Positions 25,159 to 34,943 of a stretch of 64,000 nt of DNA are shown here, one piece after another; position 1 is the first letter of the stretch, and every line of letters starts with the position of its first letter. The stretch is from Nostoc sp. NIES-4103 (lineage in GTDB: Bacteria > Cyanobacteriota > Cyanobacteriia > Cyanobacteriales > Nostocaceae): assembly GCF_002368335.1 (NCBI RefSeq), contig NZ_AP018288.1, forward strand, positions 2,336,208 through 2,400,207, read 5' to 3'. A program made the translations under genes and the position numbers. The notes under the pieces were generated by a model. The model was given only the letters and a program-made list of their open reading frames with translations, did not search any database and had not been told where the DNA came from.

Positions 25159-28100
25159 TTAAGAAACATATTTAGCGATTTGTTGCACTAACTCTTTCAA
25201 ACTTACAGGTTTTGCCATGTAGCTATCTACACCAACAGCTAGGATTTGTTCTCGATCCGATCGCATGGCAAAGGAAGTCAGAGCAATAATCGGGATGTGA
25301 GCAATATCTGCATCGGCGCGAATTTGGCGAGTTGCTTCTAAGCCATCCATTTGAGGCATTTGTACATCCATCAAAATTAAATTTGGTCGCTGGAGTTTAG
25401 CGATCGCTACTGCTTGTTCTCCATTATTGGCTAGCACAATGCGATAGCCGTATGACTCTAAATAGGGCGTAATAGTTAATACGTTGGCTTCATTATCTTC
25501 CGCAAGCAGAATCAGTGGTGAAGATGAGGCAACATTTTTAGTCTGTTTAACTACCTCTGTTTGTAACTCAACTTCTGCTTTCTGTTTGATTGCAACCTGC
25601 TTCCACGGAAGCGTAACCATAAATCGGCTACCTTTACCCACTACACTTTCCACAGCGATACTACCGCCATGCAACTCAGCAATCCGTCGCACCAGAGACA
25701 GTCCTAAGCCAGTACCAGCATAGCGACGAGTATAAGAGTTTTCTACCTGGACAAAGGGTTGAAATAAATTAGACAGGTTTTCTGGTGTTATACCAATGCC
25801 AGTATCCACCACACTAAATTGAATGGTCTTGATTTGATTGTTAGTTGGTGTTTGGGTTTGGACTTCCAGCGACACTTCGCCACCGTCAGGTGTAAATTTT
25901 ACAGCATTACTTAATAAATTAATCAGTAATTGCCGTATCCGGCGCTCATCTACTTGAATTTTGCTGATATCTTCAGCTATTCGGGCGTTGAGTCGGATAT
26001 TTTTCTTAAATGCTTGCTGTTTAACAAACGTGAGGCTAGATTCACACAATCCTTGCACAGAGGTAGGCGCAAGTTCTAACTCCATTTTGCCTGATTCAAT
26101 TTTGGCAAGGTCGAGGATATCATTGATTAATTCTAGTAGGTGCTTACCACTACGTTCGAGAGTGCTGAGGGATTTGTTCTGTTCTTCTGTTAAAGGGCCG
26201 CACACCTCATCTTGAAGTGCTTCTGTAATCCCTAAAATGGCATTGAGGGGAGTTCGCAATTCGTGACTCATATTCGCCAAGAAAGTACTTTTGGCTAAAT
26301 TGGCAACTTCCGCAGCTTCTTTGGCTTGGCGTAAAGCAACTTCTGCGCGTTGGCGATCGCATACTTCTAATGTCAACGCCACAAAATCAGTGATCGACCC
26401 AGCGAAATTTTGCTCACTTAGTTTCCACTGGCGAGTAATACCAACCTGTTCATGAAACACCATCCCCACCACCTCACCCCCGACCCAGATGGGAGTATCC
26501 ATCAGAGAAACAATGTTTTGTGGTTCTAAGCGTTCATGCCAAAATTCTTGTACTCGTGGGTCGTTGCGAGTGTCAGTCACTGTAATGGTACGGGCCCTAG
26601 CCACTGCTTGAAAGTACACAGGATACTCTAAACGGCTACGTTCATAACCTGCTGAATGTCTGTTGTGACTACGTTCGTAGAGGTCTACACATTGTAATTT
26701 GGTGCGATCGCTATTATAAAGCCAGATACTAACTCGTTCTACTTCTAAAGCTTGGGCGGCTTTCTCTGTAATCAGATGAAACGCTGTCTCCAAATCTCCT
26801 TCGGAAACTGCCCGATGTTTTGCTAGTTCTGCTAATGCTTGACTATGCTGGCGTAATTGCTGCTCATTGTGGATACGTTCTCGAATTTCTTGTTGTAATT
26901 CTTCAGTTCGCTGTTCCACTCGCAATTCTAATTCTTCAAAGGATGCTCGTAACTGTTGGGACATCTGGTTAAAAGACTGAGCCAACACTTCTAATTCGGC
27001 AATGCCTTCTACAATTACTATTGATTCTTTCTCATTGCTGAAATTGGCGACTGTGGTTGTTGCAGTTAAAGCTTGCGCCGCACGGCTCAACCTCAGAACA
27101 GGTTGAGCGATCCAACGAGTTGTGAGAATTCCCAATGCTGTAGCTAGTCCAAAAGCTGCCAAGCATAGCATGATTGTAATTTGCGTGTGGCGATTGATTT
27201 GCTCCATGAAGTCTGCTTCTGGAATGACCACCGCAATCAACCAGTTAACATTTGGTTCACTTTGAAAAGGTCGGACTTCTATAAACTGTCGTTTACCTGC
27301 AAAATCAAATTGCAATTGCTGTAAACTATCAATTTTATTCAGGTCGCCAAATTCGCCGAGTAAATATTTTGATGTGGCTTGAGTTAAAGAATTACTACTT
27401 TGAGATCCAGTTATTCTGATAGTTTGACCATCTTTAGTCTGTAATGGTCGTTCACCTGTGGACGAAGCTACTAAAAGTCCCGATCGCTCTACAATAAAAA
27501 TCTGTCCTGTCTTACCTACCTTAAAGTTTTGCAGATACTGATCAATCTCTGATACTTGCGTCAGTGTACTGTTGACTCCCAAGAGTTTACCTTGGGAGTT
27601 GTAAATGGGTACAGATGCACTGATAGATAACGTTTTTTTTCTCAGAGGTGCGTAGATTTGACTAAAGCTGAATTTGCCTCGCTGAACTGCTGTTTGATAA
27701 AAACGAAGCGATCGCGGGTCGAAATTTTTGATTACCTCTGGTAATTGGGTAAGTTTACCTTTGTTATCGATTTTATAGCTGTAGAGGTTGTAATTGCTTA
27801 ATTTTCCCGACTTCCTCACCAAAAATTCGTCATTATCCAGCTTTTCTACTAATAGATATTCTTTTTGTTCATTACTGATGGCAATGTTCACAGCAGACGG
27901 AAACAGTTCTAATTGCTGCATCAGGTATGGTTCCCAGGCAGTGATATCCTGCATATTTAACAGCCCAAACTGTAAGGCGTTTTTGTTGCCATTTAGTACC
28001 TGATGGGGAGTCGATAAAAAAGTCTGCAAGTCTTCTCCAACTCGGTTGGCAATTCCTTGGCGTAACTCGCTGGCTACTTCATTTACTGCTGTTTGACCGT

Positions 28101-28233
28101 TACGAAAAGATAAATAGCTTGTCAATCCCACTGCTAGGGAGATTTGTAGCAGAAATGGCATCACAAGAACACGGCTGAGTGGGACGCTTTTCATCAGGTT
28201 TACCAGCTGGCGTTTCCCAGGATTTTGACTCAT
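25159..28233 (-). CDS. Membrane-bound hybrid histidine kinase (CACHE-HAMP-GAF-HisKA-HATPase-REC)
   Basis: A 1024-residue sensor kinase. A first transmembrane helix (about 18-40, VLVMPFLLQISLAVGLTSYL) is followed by a periplasmic dCACHE-like domain (about 45-340) and a second transmembrane helix (about 350-372). HAMP follows, starting RWIAQPVLRLS, then a coiled coil, a GAF domain (about 480-625), HisKA with H657 in SHELRTPLNA, HATPase_c with DTGIGI and GTGLGLSL, and a C-terminal receiver with LLAEDNEANV and phospho-acceptor Asp in LILMDVQMPQMDG. CACHE domains bind small extracellular ligands such as amino acids or organic acids. No separate output gene is adjacent; the STAND protein upstream on the same strand is 176 nt away and may or may not be coupled. 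Confidence 0.93.
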   Translation of the reverse strand: MSQNPGKRQLVNLMKSVPLSRVLVMPFLLQISLAVGLTSYLSFRNGQTAVNEVASELRQGIANRVGEDLQTFLSTPHQVLNGNKNALQFGLLNMQDITAWEPYLMQQLELFPSAVNIAISNEQKEYLLVEKLDNDEFLVRKSGKLSNYNLYSYKIDNKGKLTQLPEVIKNFDPRSLRFYQTAVQRGKFSFSQIYAPLRKKTLSISASVPIYNSQGKLLGVNSTLTQVSEIDQYLQNFKVGKTGQIFIVERSGLLVASSTGERPLQTKDGQTIRITGSQSSNSLTQATSKYLLGEFGDLNKIDSLQQLQFDFAGKRQFIEVRPFQSEPNVNWLIAVVIPEADFMEQINRHTQITIMLCLAAFGLATALGILTTRWIAQPVLRLSRAAQALTATTTVANFSNEKESIVIVEGIAELEVLAQSFNQMSQQLRASFEELELRVEQRTEELQQEIRERIHNEQQLRQHSQALAELAKHRAVSEGDLETAFHLITEKAAQALEVERVSIWLYNSDRTKLQCVDLYERSHNRHSAGYERSRLEYPVYFQAVARARTITVTDTRNDPRVQEFWHERLEPQNIVSLMDTPIWVGGEVVGMVFHEQVGITRQWKLSEQNFAGSITDFVALTLEVCDRQRAEVALRQAKEAAEVANLAKSTFLANMSHELRTPLNAILGITEALQDEVCGPLTEEQNKSLSTLERSGKHLLELINDILDLAKIESGKMELELAPTSVQGLCESSLTFVKQQAFKKNIRLNARIAEDISKIQVDERRIRQLLINLLSNAVKFTPDGGEVSLEVQTQTPTNNQIKTIQFSVVDTGIGITPENLSNLFQPFVQVENSYTRRYAGTGLGLSLVRRIAELHGGSIAVESVVGKGSRFMVTLPWKQVAIKQKAEVELQTEVVKQTKNVASSSPLILLAEDNEANVLTITPYLESYGYRIVLANNGEQAVAIAKLQRPNLILMDVQMPQMDGLEATRQIRADADIAHIPIIALTSFAMRSDREQILAVGVDSYMAKPVSLKELVQQIAKYVS

Positions 28234-28326
28234 TGGCTGACCAGTTTTAATTAAAAATTAAACATTAAAGATTAAAAATTGAAAGAAATAATAATTTTGA
28301 ATTAATTATCCTTCTAGTCAAAGCCC

Positions 28327-28351
28327 CCACGCTCATCAAAGATGAGCGTGG
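28327..28351. repeat. Perfect 11-bp-stem hairpin between kinase and STAND genes
   Basis: CCACGCTCATC, loop AAA, GATGAGCGTGG. It lies between the STAND gene end and the kinase start. No T-tract follows on the minus strand, so a Rho-independent terminator is not well supported; it may be a dispersed palindrome. Confidence 0.6.
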
Positions 28352-28409
28352 TCTACAATCAGTGGTGGGTTCAGAGCCAATACTGATTGCAATTTTTAAT
28401 TTTACATTT

Positions 28410-31400
28410 TTAATTTTTAATTGGGTTGACTGCTCCCAGTGCTTTGAGTATGGCGCGTTGTGCTTGTGTTAAACCAACTGCTTTTGTAATATTCATTTTT
28501 TCATAGGGTCTATCTGCCCTGAGAATTTGCACACACTCACCAGTATTAATATTCCATAGCCTGATGGTTTCATCAGCACTACTACTTGCTAGGGTTTCCC
28601 CATCTGGACTCAAAGCTACAGACAATACTTGGCTGGTATGTCCGCGCCATGTCTTGAGGCATTTACCTGTATTTACAGCCCAGAGTTTAATGGTTTGGTC
28701 GGCGCTACCACTGACAAGGGTTTGCCCGTCCTGGCTCAAACTAATGGATAAGACTTGATTAGTGTGTTCTTGTAGGGTTTTCAGATTCTTGCCTGTCTGC
28801 ACATCCCAGAGTTTCACAGTTTGGTCGGCACTGCTACTTGCCAGGGTGCGTCCATCTAAACTAAAAGTTACAGATAATACAGCGTTGGTGTGTCCTGAGA
28901 AAATTTGCAGACATTCCCCGGTTCTCAAGTCCCAAATTCTGATAGTTTGGTCGGCGCTAGCTGTAGCAATAATTTCCCCATCTGGATTATAAGCCACAGA
29001 TAACACGGCATTTGTATGTCCTAGAAGAATATCCTGGCATTTTCCTGTTTCTGCATCCCAAATTCTCACAGTTTGGTCGCCGCTACCACTGGCAAATATC
29101 TGTCCATTGGGACTAAAAGCCACTGACCAAACTGTCGCTTGGTGTTCTGTCAAGGTTTTGAGGCATTGGCCAGTTTCCATGTCCCAAAATTTGATACTTT
29201 GGTCGGCGCTGCTACTGACAAGGATTGGTTGATGGGGGTGGAAAGCGATCGCTAAAATATGATTGCTATGCCCTGCTAATGTTTTAATACATTGCCTTGT
29301 AGCGGTATCCCACAGCCGCAACATACAATCATGACTACCACTAGCCAAGATTGCAGCAGTGTTACTAAAACCAACGACTGATATTTGGTTGCTATATCCC
29401 TGTAATGTTCTGATACATTGCCCTGTGGTAGTATCCCAGAGGCGGATTGTTTGGTCATCTCCACTACTGGCTAGGACTGCGCTATCAGCATTAAATACTA
29501 CTGTCCGTACCCAATTTTCATGACCTGACAAAACCCTCAAACATTGTCCTGTGGCAACATCCCACAACCTGATAGTTTGGTCGGTGCCGGTAGTGGCAAT
29601 CATTAATCCATCAAAACTAAAACTGACTGATAAAATTGGGCTAATATGTCCTAGTAAAGTGGCCATACATTGCCCCGTTTGAATATCCCAAAGTTTAACT
29701 GTATGGTCATCGCTACCACTAGCTAAAATTCCCTTGGGACTCAAAGCAAGGCACTGAATACTTTGACGATGACCATATAAACTATGAAGACATTCGCCTG
29801 TTTGTGCATTCCACAACCTGATGGGTTCATCGCCGCCTGCTGTCGCTAATAGTCCACCATCTGGACTCATTGTTGCAAGTTGGATTTCGTTAGTTTCCGC
29901 TTGTAGCGTTGTTAAAGATTGACTTGTGGTCATATCCCAAAGGCTGATGCTTTGATTTCTACCCCGACTCACAAGAATGTTACCTGTGGCTGTAGAAGCG
30001 ATCGCTAACACCTGGCTAGTATATCGTTGTAAAGTTCTCACAGCTTGCCCAGTATTCACATCCCAAAACTTAATTGTCTGGTCTGCGCTATGAGTTATTA
30101 AAGTTTGCCCATCAAGACTAAAATACAGTGATTTGACTGCAAGTGTGTGTCCCTTCAAAGTCAAGTGCAACTGACCATCTGCAATGCGCCACAGATGCAC
30201 CTCGCCATGATCATCCCCCGTTGCCAAGATTTCTTTGTCTGGACTGAATGCTGCTGATAAAATGCTGCCAAAAATTTGGGTAAAAACTGATTTAGAGAAA
30301 TCTGCATGAGTAAAATTGACCCGGTGTAAATTTACTCCTCTGAGGTCGGCTTGCCAAATCGGTAAATCGGAAAAGTCATAATCACTCAAGTCAGTGCCTA
30401 AATGATGCAGCAAATTCAGAATATTGCCAGCTAAATAGCCTGATTCGAGGGATGCTTGCTGACGCTGTGTTGCTAAAATTTGCATTAATTGTTGAGCGAT
30501 CGCTTTTTTGCTGACCAATTGGCGCAACAACTCTGCAATTACAGGCTTGACAATTAACCTAGTTTGTGAATCTCTAATATAATCTTTCGCCGTTGCTTTT
30601 ACAAGGGCGTGGGTTATTAACAATGCACGACTGTGCGCTCCTACAACAATATCCGCAGATACCTGTTCTACCAATTTCTCAATCACATATTCCATAATCA
30701 CGGGTTGTTGGGTAAACCCAGTGAGGCTTTGTTCTATCAAAGAACGCCGGAGTATGGATTCCACAGCTTCTAGAAGTTGATGTTTGAGTAGTTTGGGATA
30801 GATATCATCTTCTAGTTCATACAGCGATACGCCTTCACGGTTAATCGCTAACCAGTACATAACGCTTTTTTCGGTTTCAGTCAGGCGTTCAAATTGCTGG
30901 TTTAGCAATGTGCGGATGCTATTAAAGCTGGAAATACGCGTGGCTAAAAAGGCCGCAACATCACCAGCAAACAGATCCTTAATTGCGGTGGCGACAATTT
31001 TTAATGCTAGAGGATTACCACTGTATAGTTCAATTAATTGCTGACTTTCTTGCTGAGATACAGACAACCCCTTAATTGTCAAAATTTCCTGAGCTTCTGC
31101 ATTTAGTCCAGTTAATTGTAGCGATCGCACGGGTAATATTTCTCCAGCTAAGGCCGCAATTTCATTAGGCTTTTCCCGGCTAGTAAGCAACAGACAACTG
31201 CGATGTGGAACTTCGCCTACACACCGCAGTAGTTCGCCATACCCCTCATACTCTGTTTGAAAACTGCCTGCATAGGTGCCATCTTGCATCAAAGTTTCCA
31301 GATTATCCAACACTAACAAACAACGATGCTGACGCAGATATTCCATTAATTTGGATAGCTTACCTGCTGTTGTGTTTGGTAATTCTGTAGTCTGCTGTGA

Positions 31401-32012
31401 AGATAGAAATTTGAGTAAATCATCTAGCAACTCTGATAAAGGAGGAGCATTGCGTAAACTCCGCCACACCAAAAATTCAAACTGGTCTTGAATTTCCTTT
31501 GCCAGCTTCGTTACCAGAGTTGTTTTACCAATTCCACCATTACCTAAAAGCGCCACTAACCGACAATGGTCATTAAGCACCCATTGCTGCAACGTAGAAA
31601 TTTCTGCTGAACGTCCACAGAACAAAGTGACATCAACAGCTTCACCCCAGTCATAGCAAAGTGCTGAGTCAACAGATGAAGGAATAATTTCTTCCCCTGC
31701 TCCCTGGCTTTCCTGCTCCCTGGCTCCTATTTCCAGAACTCGCCTTGCACCTGTATAATCTTCAAGCTCTAGTTGTAAATTGACAGCTTTAAAAACCAGA
31801 GCGATAGAATCTTTGTCAACGCCCTGACATCGTAGAATCTTCCTAATAGTTGCTGGGTGTAAACCTTGACCTTCAACTAATTGAGAACGCCGTACTAATT
31901 CTTGAACAGCATAGCGTTCAATTTCTAGCTGAAGCATCCGATTTTGCAGTTTTGCCTGTCCTGTGGGACTAAGCACTACACCTCGACTTCGCTGTCCTGT
32001 AGGCAAATCCAT
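28410..32012 (-). CDS. STAND protein: N-terminal helical domain, NB-ARC ATPase and 14 WD40 repeats
   Basis: 1200 residues. Residues 10-86 form a small helical domain (starting GVVLSPTGQAKLQ and ending near LELEDY) that is also seen at the N-terminus of the AAA-like protein at 61116-62705. The NB-ARC/NACHT-like ATPase starts at about 132 (CGRSAEISTLQQW), with Walker A GNGGIGKTT (K163) and Walker B CLLVLDNLE. A helical region with a winged-helix-like part follows. From about residue 590 there are 14 WD40 units ending in WD or FWD, enough for two seven-bladed propellers. STAND proteins are signal-dependent switches in which repeats sense a ligand and the ATPase oligomerises; roles include stress response, defence and programmed death. 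The effector here is presumably the N-terminal domain. Function not established. Confidence 0.92.
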   Translation of the reverse strand: MDLPTGQRSRGVVLSPTGQAKLQNRMLQLEIERYAVQELVRRSQLVEGQGLHPATIRKILRCQGVDKDSIALVFKAVNLQLELEDYTGARRVLEIGAREQESQGAGEEIIPSSVDSALCYDWGEAVDVTLFCGRSAEISTLQQWVLNDHCRLVALLGNGGIGKTTLVTKLAKEIQDQFEFLVWRSLRNAPPLSELLDDLLKFLSSQQTTELPNTTAGKLSKLMEYLRQHRCLLVLDNLETLMQDGTYAGSFQTEYEGYGELLRCVGEVPHRSCLLLTSREKPNEIAALAGEILPVRSLQLTGLNAEAQEILTIKGLSVSQQESQQLIELYSGNPLALKIVATAIKDLFAGDVAAFLATRISSFNSIRTLLNQQFERLTETEKSVMYWLAINREGVSLYELEDDIYPKLLKHQLLEAVESILRRSLIEQSLTGFTQQPVIMEYVIEKLVEQVSADIVVGAHSRALLITHALVKATAKDYIRDSQTRLIVKPVIAELLRQLVSKKAIAQQLMQILATQRQQASLESGYLAGNILNLLHHLGTDLSDYDFSDLPIWQADLRGVNLHRVNFTHADFSKSVFTQIFGSILSAAFSPDKEILATGDDHGEVHLWRIADGQLHLTLKGHTLAVKSLYFSLDGQTLITHSADQTIKFWDVNTGQAVRTLQRYTSQVLAIASTATGNILVSRGRNQSISLWDMTTSQSLTTLQAETNEIQLATMSPDGGLLATAGGDEPIRLWNAQTGECLHSLYGHRQSIQCLALSPKGILASGSDDHTVKLWDIQTGQCMATLLGHISPILSVSFSFDGLMIATTGTDQTIRLWDVATGQCLRVLSGHENWVRTVVFNADSAVLASSGDDQTIRLWDTTTGQCIRTLQGYSNQISVVGFSNTAAILASGSHDCMLRLWDTATRQCIKTLAGHSNHILAIAFHPHQPILVSSSADQSIKFWDMETGQCLKTLTEHQATVWSVAFSPNGQIFASGSGDQTVRIWDAETGKCQDILLGHTNAVLSVAYNPDGEIIATASADQTIRIWDLRTGECLQIFSGHTNAVLSVTFSLDGRTLASSSADQTVKLWDVQTGKNLKTLQEHTNQVLSISLSQDGQTLVSGSADQTIKLWAVNTGKCLKTWRGHTSQVLSVALSPDGETLASSSADETIRLWNINTGECVQILRADRPYEKMNITKAVGLTQAQRAILKALGAVNPIKN

Positions 32013-32176
32013 TGCTCATACTCGGTCAAGACAAAAGCAATATACCATTTCTAGCCTGATAGCAAAAGACAATAGAAGCAAAGTTGAAATGGCAGTTAGA
32101 AACCCTGCCTAAACAAGAGTTTACTGATATCTTGCACTCATGCTCTGGAAGTTGCGGTTCATCTTGCACACAGACT

Positions 32177-32196
32177 AAACCCGCCTGCGCGGGTTT
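32177..32196. repeat. AAACCCGC/GCGGGTTT palindrome
   Basis: Perfect 8-bp stem with a 4-nt loop CTGC, embedded in a stretch resembling common cyanobacterial dispersed repeats (CACACAGACTAAACCCGC and GTGTGAGTCCACATAGGCGG). Confidence 0.75.
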
Positions 32197-32322
32197 AAAA
32201 TTCTTGATTTTGTGTGAGTCCACATAGGCGGACGCGCGTTTGTGTAGCCAAGCCACTGCGAAGAGCGCGCTTTGCCGACAGACGAGCGCAAGTGGCGTGA
32301 GGGAACCGGATTTTTCTTGTTT

Positions 32323-32341
32323 CCCCCCTTTATAAGGGGGG
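32323..32341. repeat. CCCCCCTT/AAGGGGGG palindrome
   Basis: Perfect 8-bp stem with loop TAT. C-tract/G-tract hairpins of this type recur between cyanobacterial genes. Confidence 0.7.
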
Positions 32342-32562
32342 ATAATGGGGGGTAAAAACGTAATTAAAATCACAGTCAACCACTTTTCAAACAACCTCTA
32401 AGAGGGGAACGAGTATCACTCCACCCCCCAAACCTGTCAGCGCTCCCAAAAATCCCGCAGTGGCAGAACTTAGCCAAACTAATAAGGTAAATTCTAAAAT
32501 ATTCAAGCGATCGCCCCTTCGCTATTCAGGACAAATGGATTATAAATCAGTGAATTTTGAAA

Positions 32563-33561
32563 TTAGCTAGCTAAATAAATGCTGACTAAATTCTTATTTT
32601 GTCTGAGAATTTTGAGAGCCTGTTGTTCTATTTGTCTCACCCGTTCTCGACTCACACCAAGGCGCTGACCAACTTGTGCTAAGGAAAGTTCATGTCCATC
32701 TTTTAAGCCAAAGCGTAAAGTTAAGACTTCTCGCTGTTGGGGAGACAATTTCGCCAACAAGTTTTGCAGGTCTTGTTGTAGAGATTCTTCCACAACGTAG
32801 TTTTCAGGAGAAAGTCCAGTATCTTCCAAAATATCTTGTAATTCTGAATCTTGCTGTGAGCCGATTCGCGTTTCTAGAGACATAGGTCTACGGGAAATTT
32901 GCAAATATTCTCTCACCTCATTTGGTGTTAGGGATAAAGCTTTGGCGACTTCATTAGTGTTAGGATTACGACCTAATTCTTGTGATAATTCTCGCTGGAC
33001 AAACTTAATTTTATTCAGTTTTTCAAAGACATGATTGGGTAAACGAATCGTGCGACTTTTTTGGGCGATCGCTCGTGTAATTCCTTGACGAATCCACCAG
33101 TAGGCATAGGTAGAAAACTTGTATCCACGATTAGGATCAAATTTTTCTATTCCTCGGTCTAAAGCTAAATTACCCTCTTGGATTAAATCGACAAATTCTA
33201 GGTTTCGTTGCTGGTATTTCTTTGCTACTGAAACCACTAAGCGCAGATTAGCTGCAATCATTTTCTCTTTAGCTTTTTGTCCTTGCTTTAATTGTTTTTG
33301 CAGCATTTCACTATCTATATTTAAATATTCAGCCCATTCTCTGAGTGTTGGTTCATAATTTAACTTGGCAGCTAATTCTTCCTTTGCAGCCAATAAATTC
33401 ATCATCTGCTGTACTTGTTGACCAAAAAGAATTTCTTGCTCATGGGTTAACAAAGGTACACGTCCTATTTCTTGCAGATAATTACGCACACTATCGTTTC
33501 GTCTTTGAGTTTTTTGCTGATTATTTTCAGTTTCAATTGGCATAAATGTTAAGTTAGTCAT
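32563..33561 (-). CDS. Group 2 RNA polymerase sigma-70 factor
   Basis: 332 residues. The sigma-70 regions are in order: region 1.2 (RNDSVRNYLQEIGR), region 2 with the core-binding and -10 elements (AANLRLVVSVAKKY, DLIQEGNLALDRGIEKFDP, FSTYAYWWIRQGITRAI), region 3 and region 4 with its helix-turn-helix (LSLAQVGQRLGVSRERVRQIE). It lacks the long acidic N-terminus of the primary factor SigA, which fits the SigB/C/D/E group of non-essential cyanobacterial factors; which member cannot be decided. ATG at 33561 follows GAGGATTAAATTACC. It is the last gene of a minus-strand run with HtrA, DUF5673-like, DUF3172, signal peptidase I and a microprotein, suggesting expression with envelope functions. Confidence 0.94.
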   Translation of the reverse strand: MTNLTFMPIETENNQQKTQRRNDSVRNYLQEIGRVPLLTHEQEILFGQQVQQMMNLLAAKEELAAKLNYEPTLREWAEYLNIDSEMLQKQLKQGQKAKEKMIAANLRLVVSVAKKYQQRNLEFVDLIQEGNLALDRGIEKFDPNRGYKFSTYAYWWIRQGITRAIAQKSRTIRLPNHVFEKLNKIKFVQRELSQELGRNPNTNEVAKALSLTPNEVREYLQISRRPMSLETRIGSQQDSELQDILEDTGLSPENYVVEESLQQDLQNLLAKLSPQQREVLTLRFGLKDGHELSLAQVGQRLGVSRERVRQIEQQALKILRQNKNLVSIYLAS

Positions 33562-33623
33562 GGTAATTTAATCCTCTTCGATTTATTTTGTAGATTTCTG
33601 AATGTTAATTGCAAGTTGGCAAA

Positions 33624-33746
33624 TTATTGACAATCTGGATATTTATATTTGTTTTTTGGAGGTAATAAACCCAAAATCAATGCACCAAAAAACATCAACA
33701 CAACCACAAGCAAAGATTCTACCAGCACAATTATTGTGAGCATCAT
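33624..33746 (-). CDS. 40-residue single-pass membrane microprotein
   Basis: A short frame starting ATGATG at 33746, with AAGGA about 8 nt upstream, and ending TAA. The translation has a hydrophobic core (TIIVLVESLLVVVLMFFGAL and on to GLL, about residues 4-28) followed by a polar tail PPKNKYKYPDCQ with one Cys. It sits 11 nt after signal peptidase I and 62 nt before the sigma factor, on the same strand. Hydrophobicity, a good ribosome binding site and tight spacing support a real gene. Its role is unknown; it might be an accessory peptide of the signal peptidase or a regulator of the neighbouring sigma factor, but that is only inference from position. Confidence 0.65.
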   Translation of the reverse strand: MMLTIIVLVESLLVVVLMFFGALILGLLPPKNKYKYPDCQ

Positions 33747-33757
33747 ATTTACATCCT

Positions 33758-34351
33758 TTAATTCTTTGTATAACTTGAAACGTAAACAGGTCTATGAAAT
33801 TCTCCTATACTATTGAAGGGAAAGAAGCGAAAAAGTGCTTTGCCAATAATGTTATTACGAGGAACAAATCCCCAATAATGGCTATCAAAGCTATCATTGC
33901 GATTGTCTCCTAGAACTAAATAAGAATTAGCAGGAACAATCACCGGGCCCCATTGATAATTTGGCTTAGCTTCGATGTAGTTTTCTTTTAAAGGTGAACC
34001 ATTGACATAAACTTGTCCATTTTTTACTTCTACTTTTTCCCCAGGTAATCCAATCACACGTTTAATAAAAGCTTCATGGTAATTTTCTGCTTGCAGTGTT
34101 TTTGTAGGATTAAAGACTACTATGTCTCCTCGGCGTGGAGAGCTAAAATCATAGCTAATTTTATCTACAACCAAGCGGTCATTTGGCTGAATAGTTGGCT
34201 CCATTGAACCGGAAGGTACATAACGAGCCTCAGCAACAAAAGTACGAATACCCAAAGCCAAAATCAAACTTAAACCAACAGTTGTGATTCCTTCAATCCA
34301 AACATTATTTGCACGAGATGAACTTGTTTTTTGTTGATGAACAGTAGACAT
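33758..34351 (-). CDS. lepB: Signal peptidase I
   Basis: A 197-residue inner-membrane serine protease that removes signal peptides from exported proteins. One N-terminal transmembrane helix (about 22-40) is followed by box B SGSMEPT with nucleophile S49, box D FIKRVIGLPGE with general base K97, and box E LGDNRNDSFDSHYWGFV. This is the compact single-helix form usual in cyanobacteria and Gram-positives. It starts 22 nt after the DUF3172 gene end and is followed 11 nt later by the membrane microprotein, so it is part of a secretion/envelope operon. All catalytic residues are present. Confidence 0.95.
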   Translation of the reverse strand: MSTVHQQKTSSSRANNVWIEGITTVGLSLILALGIRTFVAEARYVPSGSMEPTIQPNDRLVVDKISYDFSSPRRGDIVVFNPTKTLQAENYHEAFIKRVIGLPGEKVEVKNGQVYVNGSPLKENYIEAKPNYQWGPVIVPANSYLVLGDNRNDSFDSHYWGFVPRNNIIGKALFRFFPFNSIGEFHRPVYVSSYTKN

Positions 34352-34373
34352 AATTTACCAACTTCTAGATTCA

Positions 34374-34874
34374 TTATTGAGATTTTGCACTAGTTTGTGC
34401 TTGAAAAGCGAATAAGTTACCAGCCGCATCATTTTGGTAAACACAAGAAACTTGTGGCGAATTTTCTAACTTTCCAGTATAAGCAAAAGTATTTAAACTA
34501 TTTTTACAATTACTTGCTTGTTGAGATGTGACTAGATTTCTTTGCTGTAGAATTGCCCAATCACTAGTACGTAAAACACATCCAGGTTGCATACGCGGTT
34601 GTGTAACGTAAACTTTAAAAGGGTTGAGGGTAAGAAAAACGCGGGTATCTGTAACAATTGCACTTGCGCCATATTGTACACAAACATTTGCATCAGGCGC
34701 GACACTATCAATATAGACACTGCTATTAATATTCTCTGGATTAGAATTGGCAACACTGGTTAAACTCACACCAATAATAATTCCTAAAACTAAGGCAGCG
34801 CTGACAATCGCTACTATCATTGTATTGAAACGGAAAGGTTGAGGTTTATGAGGTAATTGAGTGTTATGCTGCAT
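34374..34874 (-). CDS. DUF3172 family membrane-anchored protein
   Basis: 166 residues from the ATG at 34874; an in-frame TTG at 34916 would add 14 residues without support. An N-terminal transmembrane helix (about residues 20-42, MIVAIVSAALVLGIIIGVSL) is followed by the conserved domain: APDANVCVQYGASAIVTDTR, FLTLNPFKVYVTQP, MQPGCVLR-x-S-x-WAIL, then a late CVYQNDAAGNLF. These motifs match cyanobacterial DUF3172 as I remember it. Several conserved Cys in the extracytoplasmic part suggest disulfides. Function unknown. It lies between the DUF5673-like gene and signal peptidase I (22-nt gap), supporting a role at the cell envelope. Confidence 0.85.
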   Translation of the reverse strand: MQHNTQLPHKPQPFRFNTMIVAIVSAALVLGIIIGVSLTSVANSNPENINSSVYIDSVAPDANVCVQYGASAIVTDTRVFLTLNPFKVYVTQPRMQPGCVLRTSDWAILQQRNLVTSQQASNCKNSLNTFAYTGKLENSPQVSCVYQNDAAGNLFAFQAQTSAKSQ

Positions 34875-34943
34875 AAATTTAGCCTGCAAACATTTTTCGC
34901 TAAAGCCTTGAAGCAACTAAGTTTCTACTCAGTTGATATCACT

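Larger units (their letters stand above)
32013..32562. other. Intergenic region with palindromic repeats
   Basis: 550 bp with two hairpins listed separately (32177-32196 and 32323-32341) and GC-rich repeat modules at about 32220-32300 (GTGTAGCCAAGCC, GACAGACGAGCGCAAG). A 122-codon minus-strand frame (32026-32394) crosses these repeats and is not convincing. From 32400 on, nothing is identifiable. Confidence 0.65.

Noticed and set aside
28327..28351. Rho-independent terminator of the STAND gene
   Set aside because: The stem is perfect but no T-tract follows in the direction of transcription, so it is listed as a palindrome only.
32026..32394. 122-codon minus-strand frame before the STAND gene
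   Set aside because: It crosses two palindromes and GC-rich repeat modules; the start follows no ribosome binding site and the product resembles no known protein.
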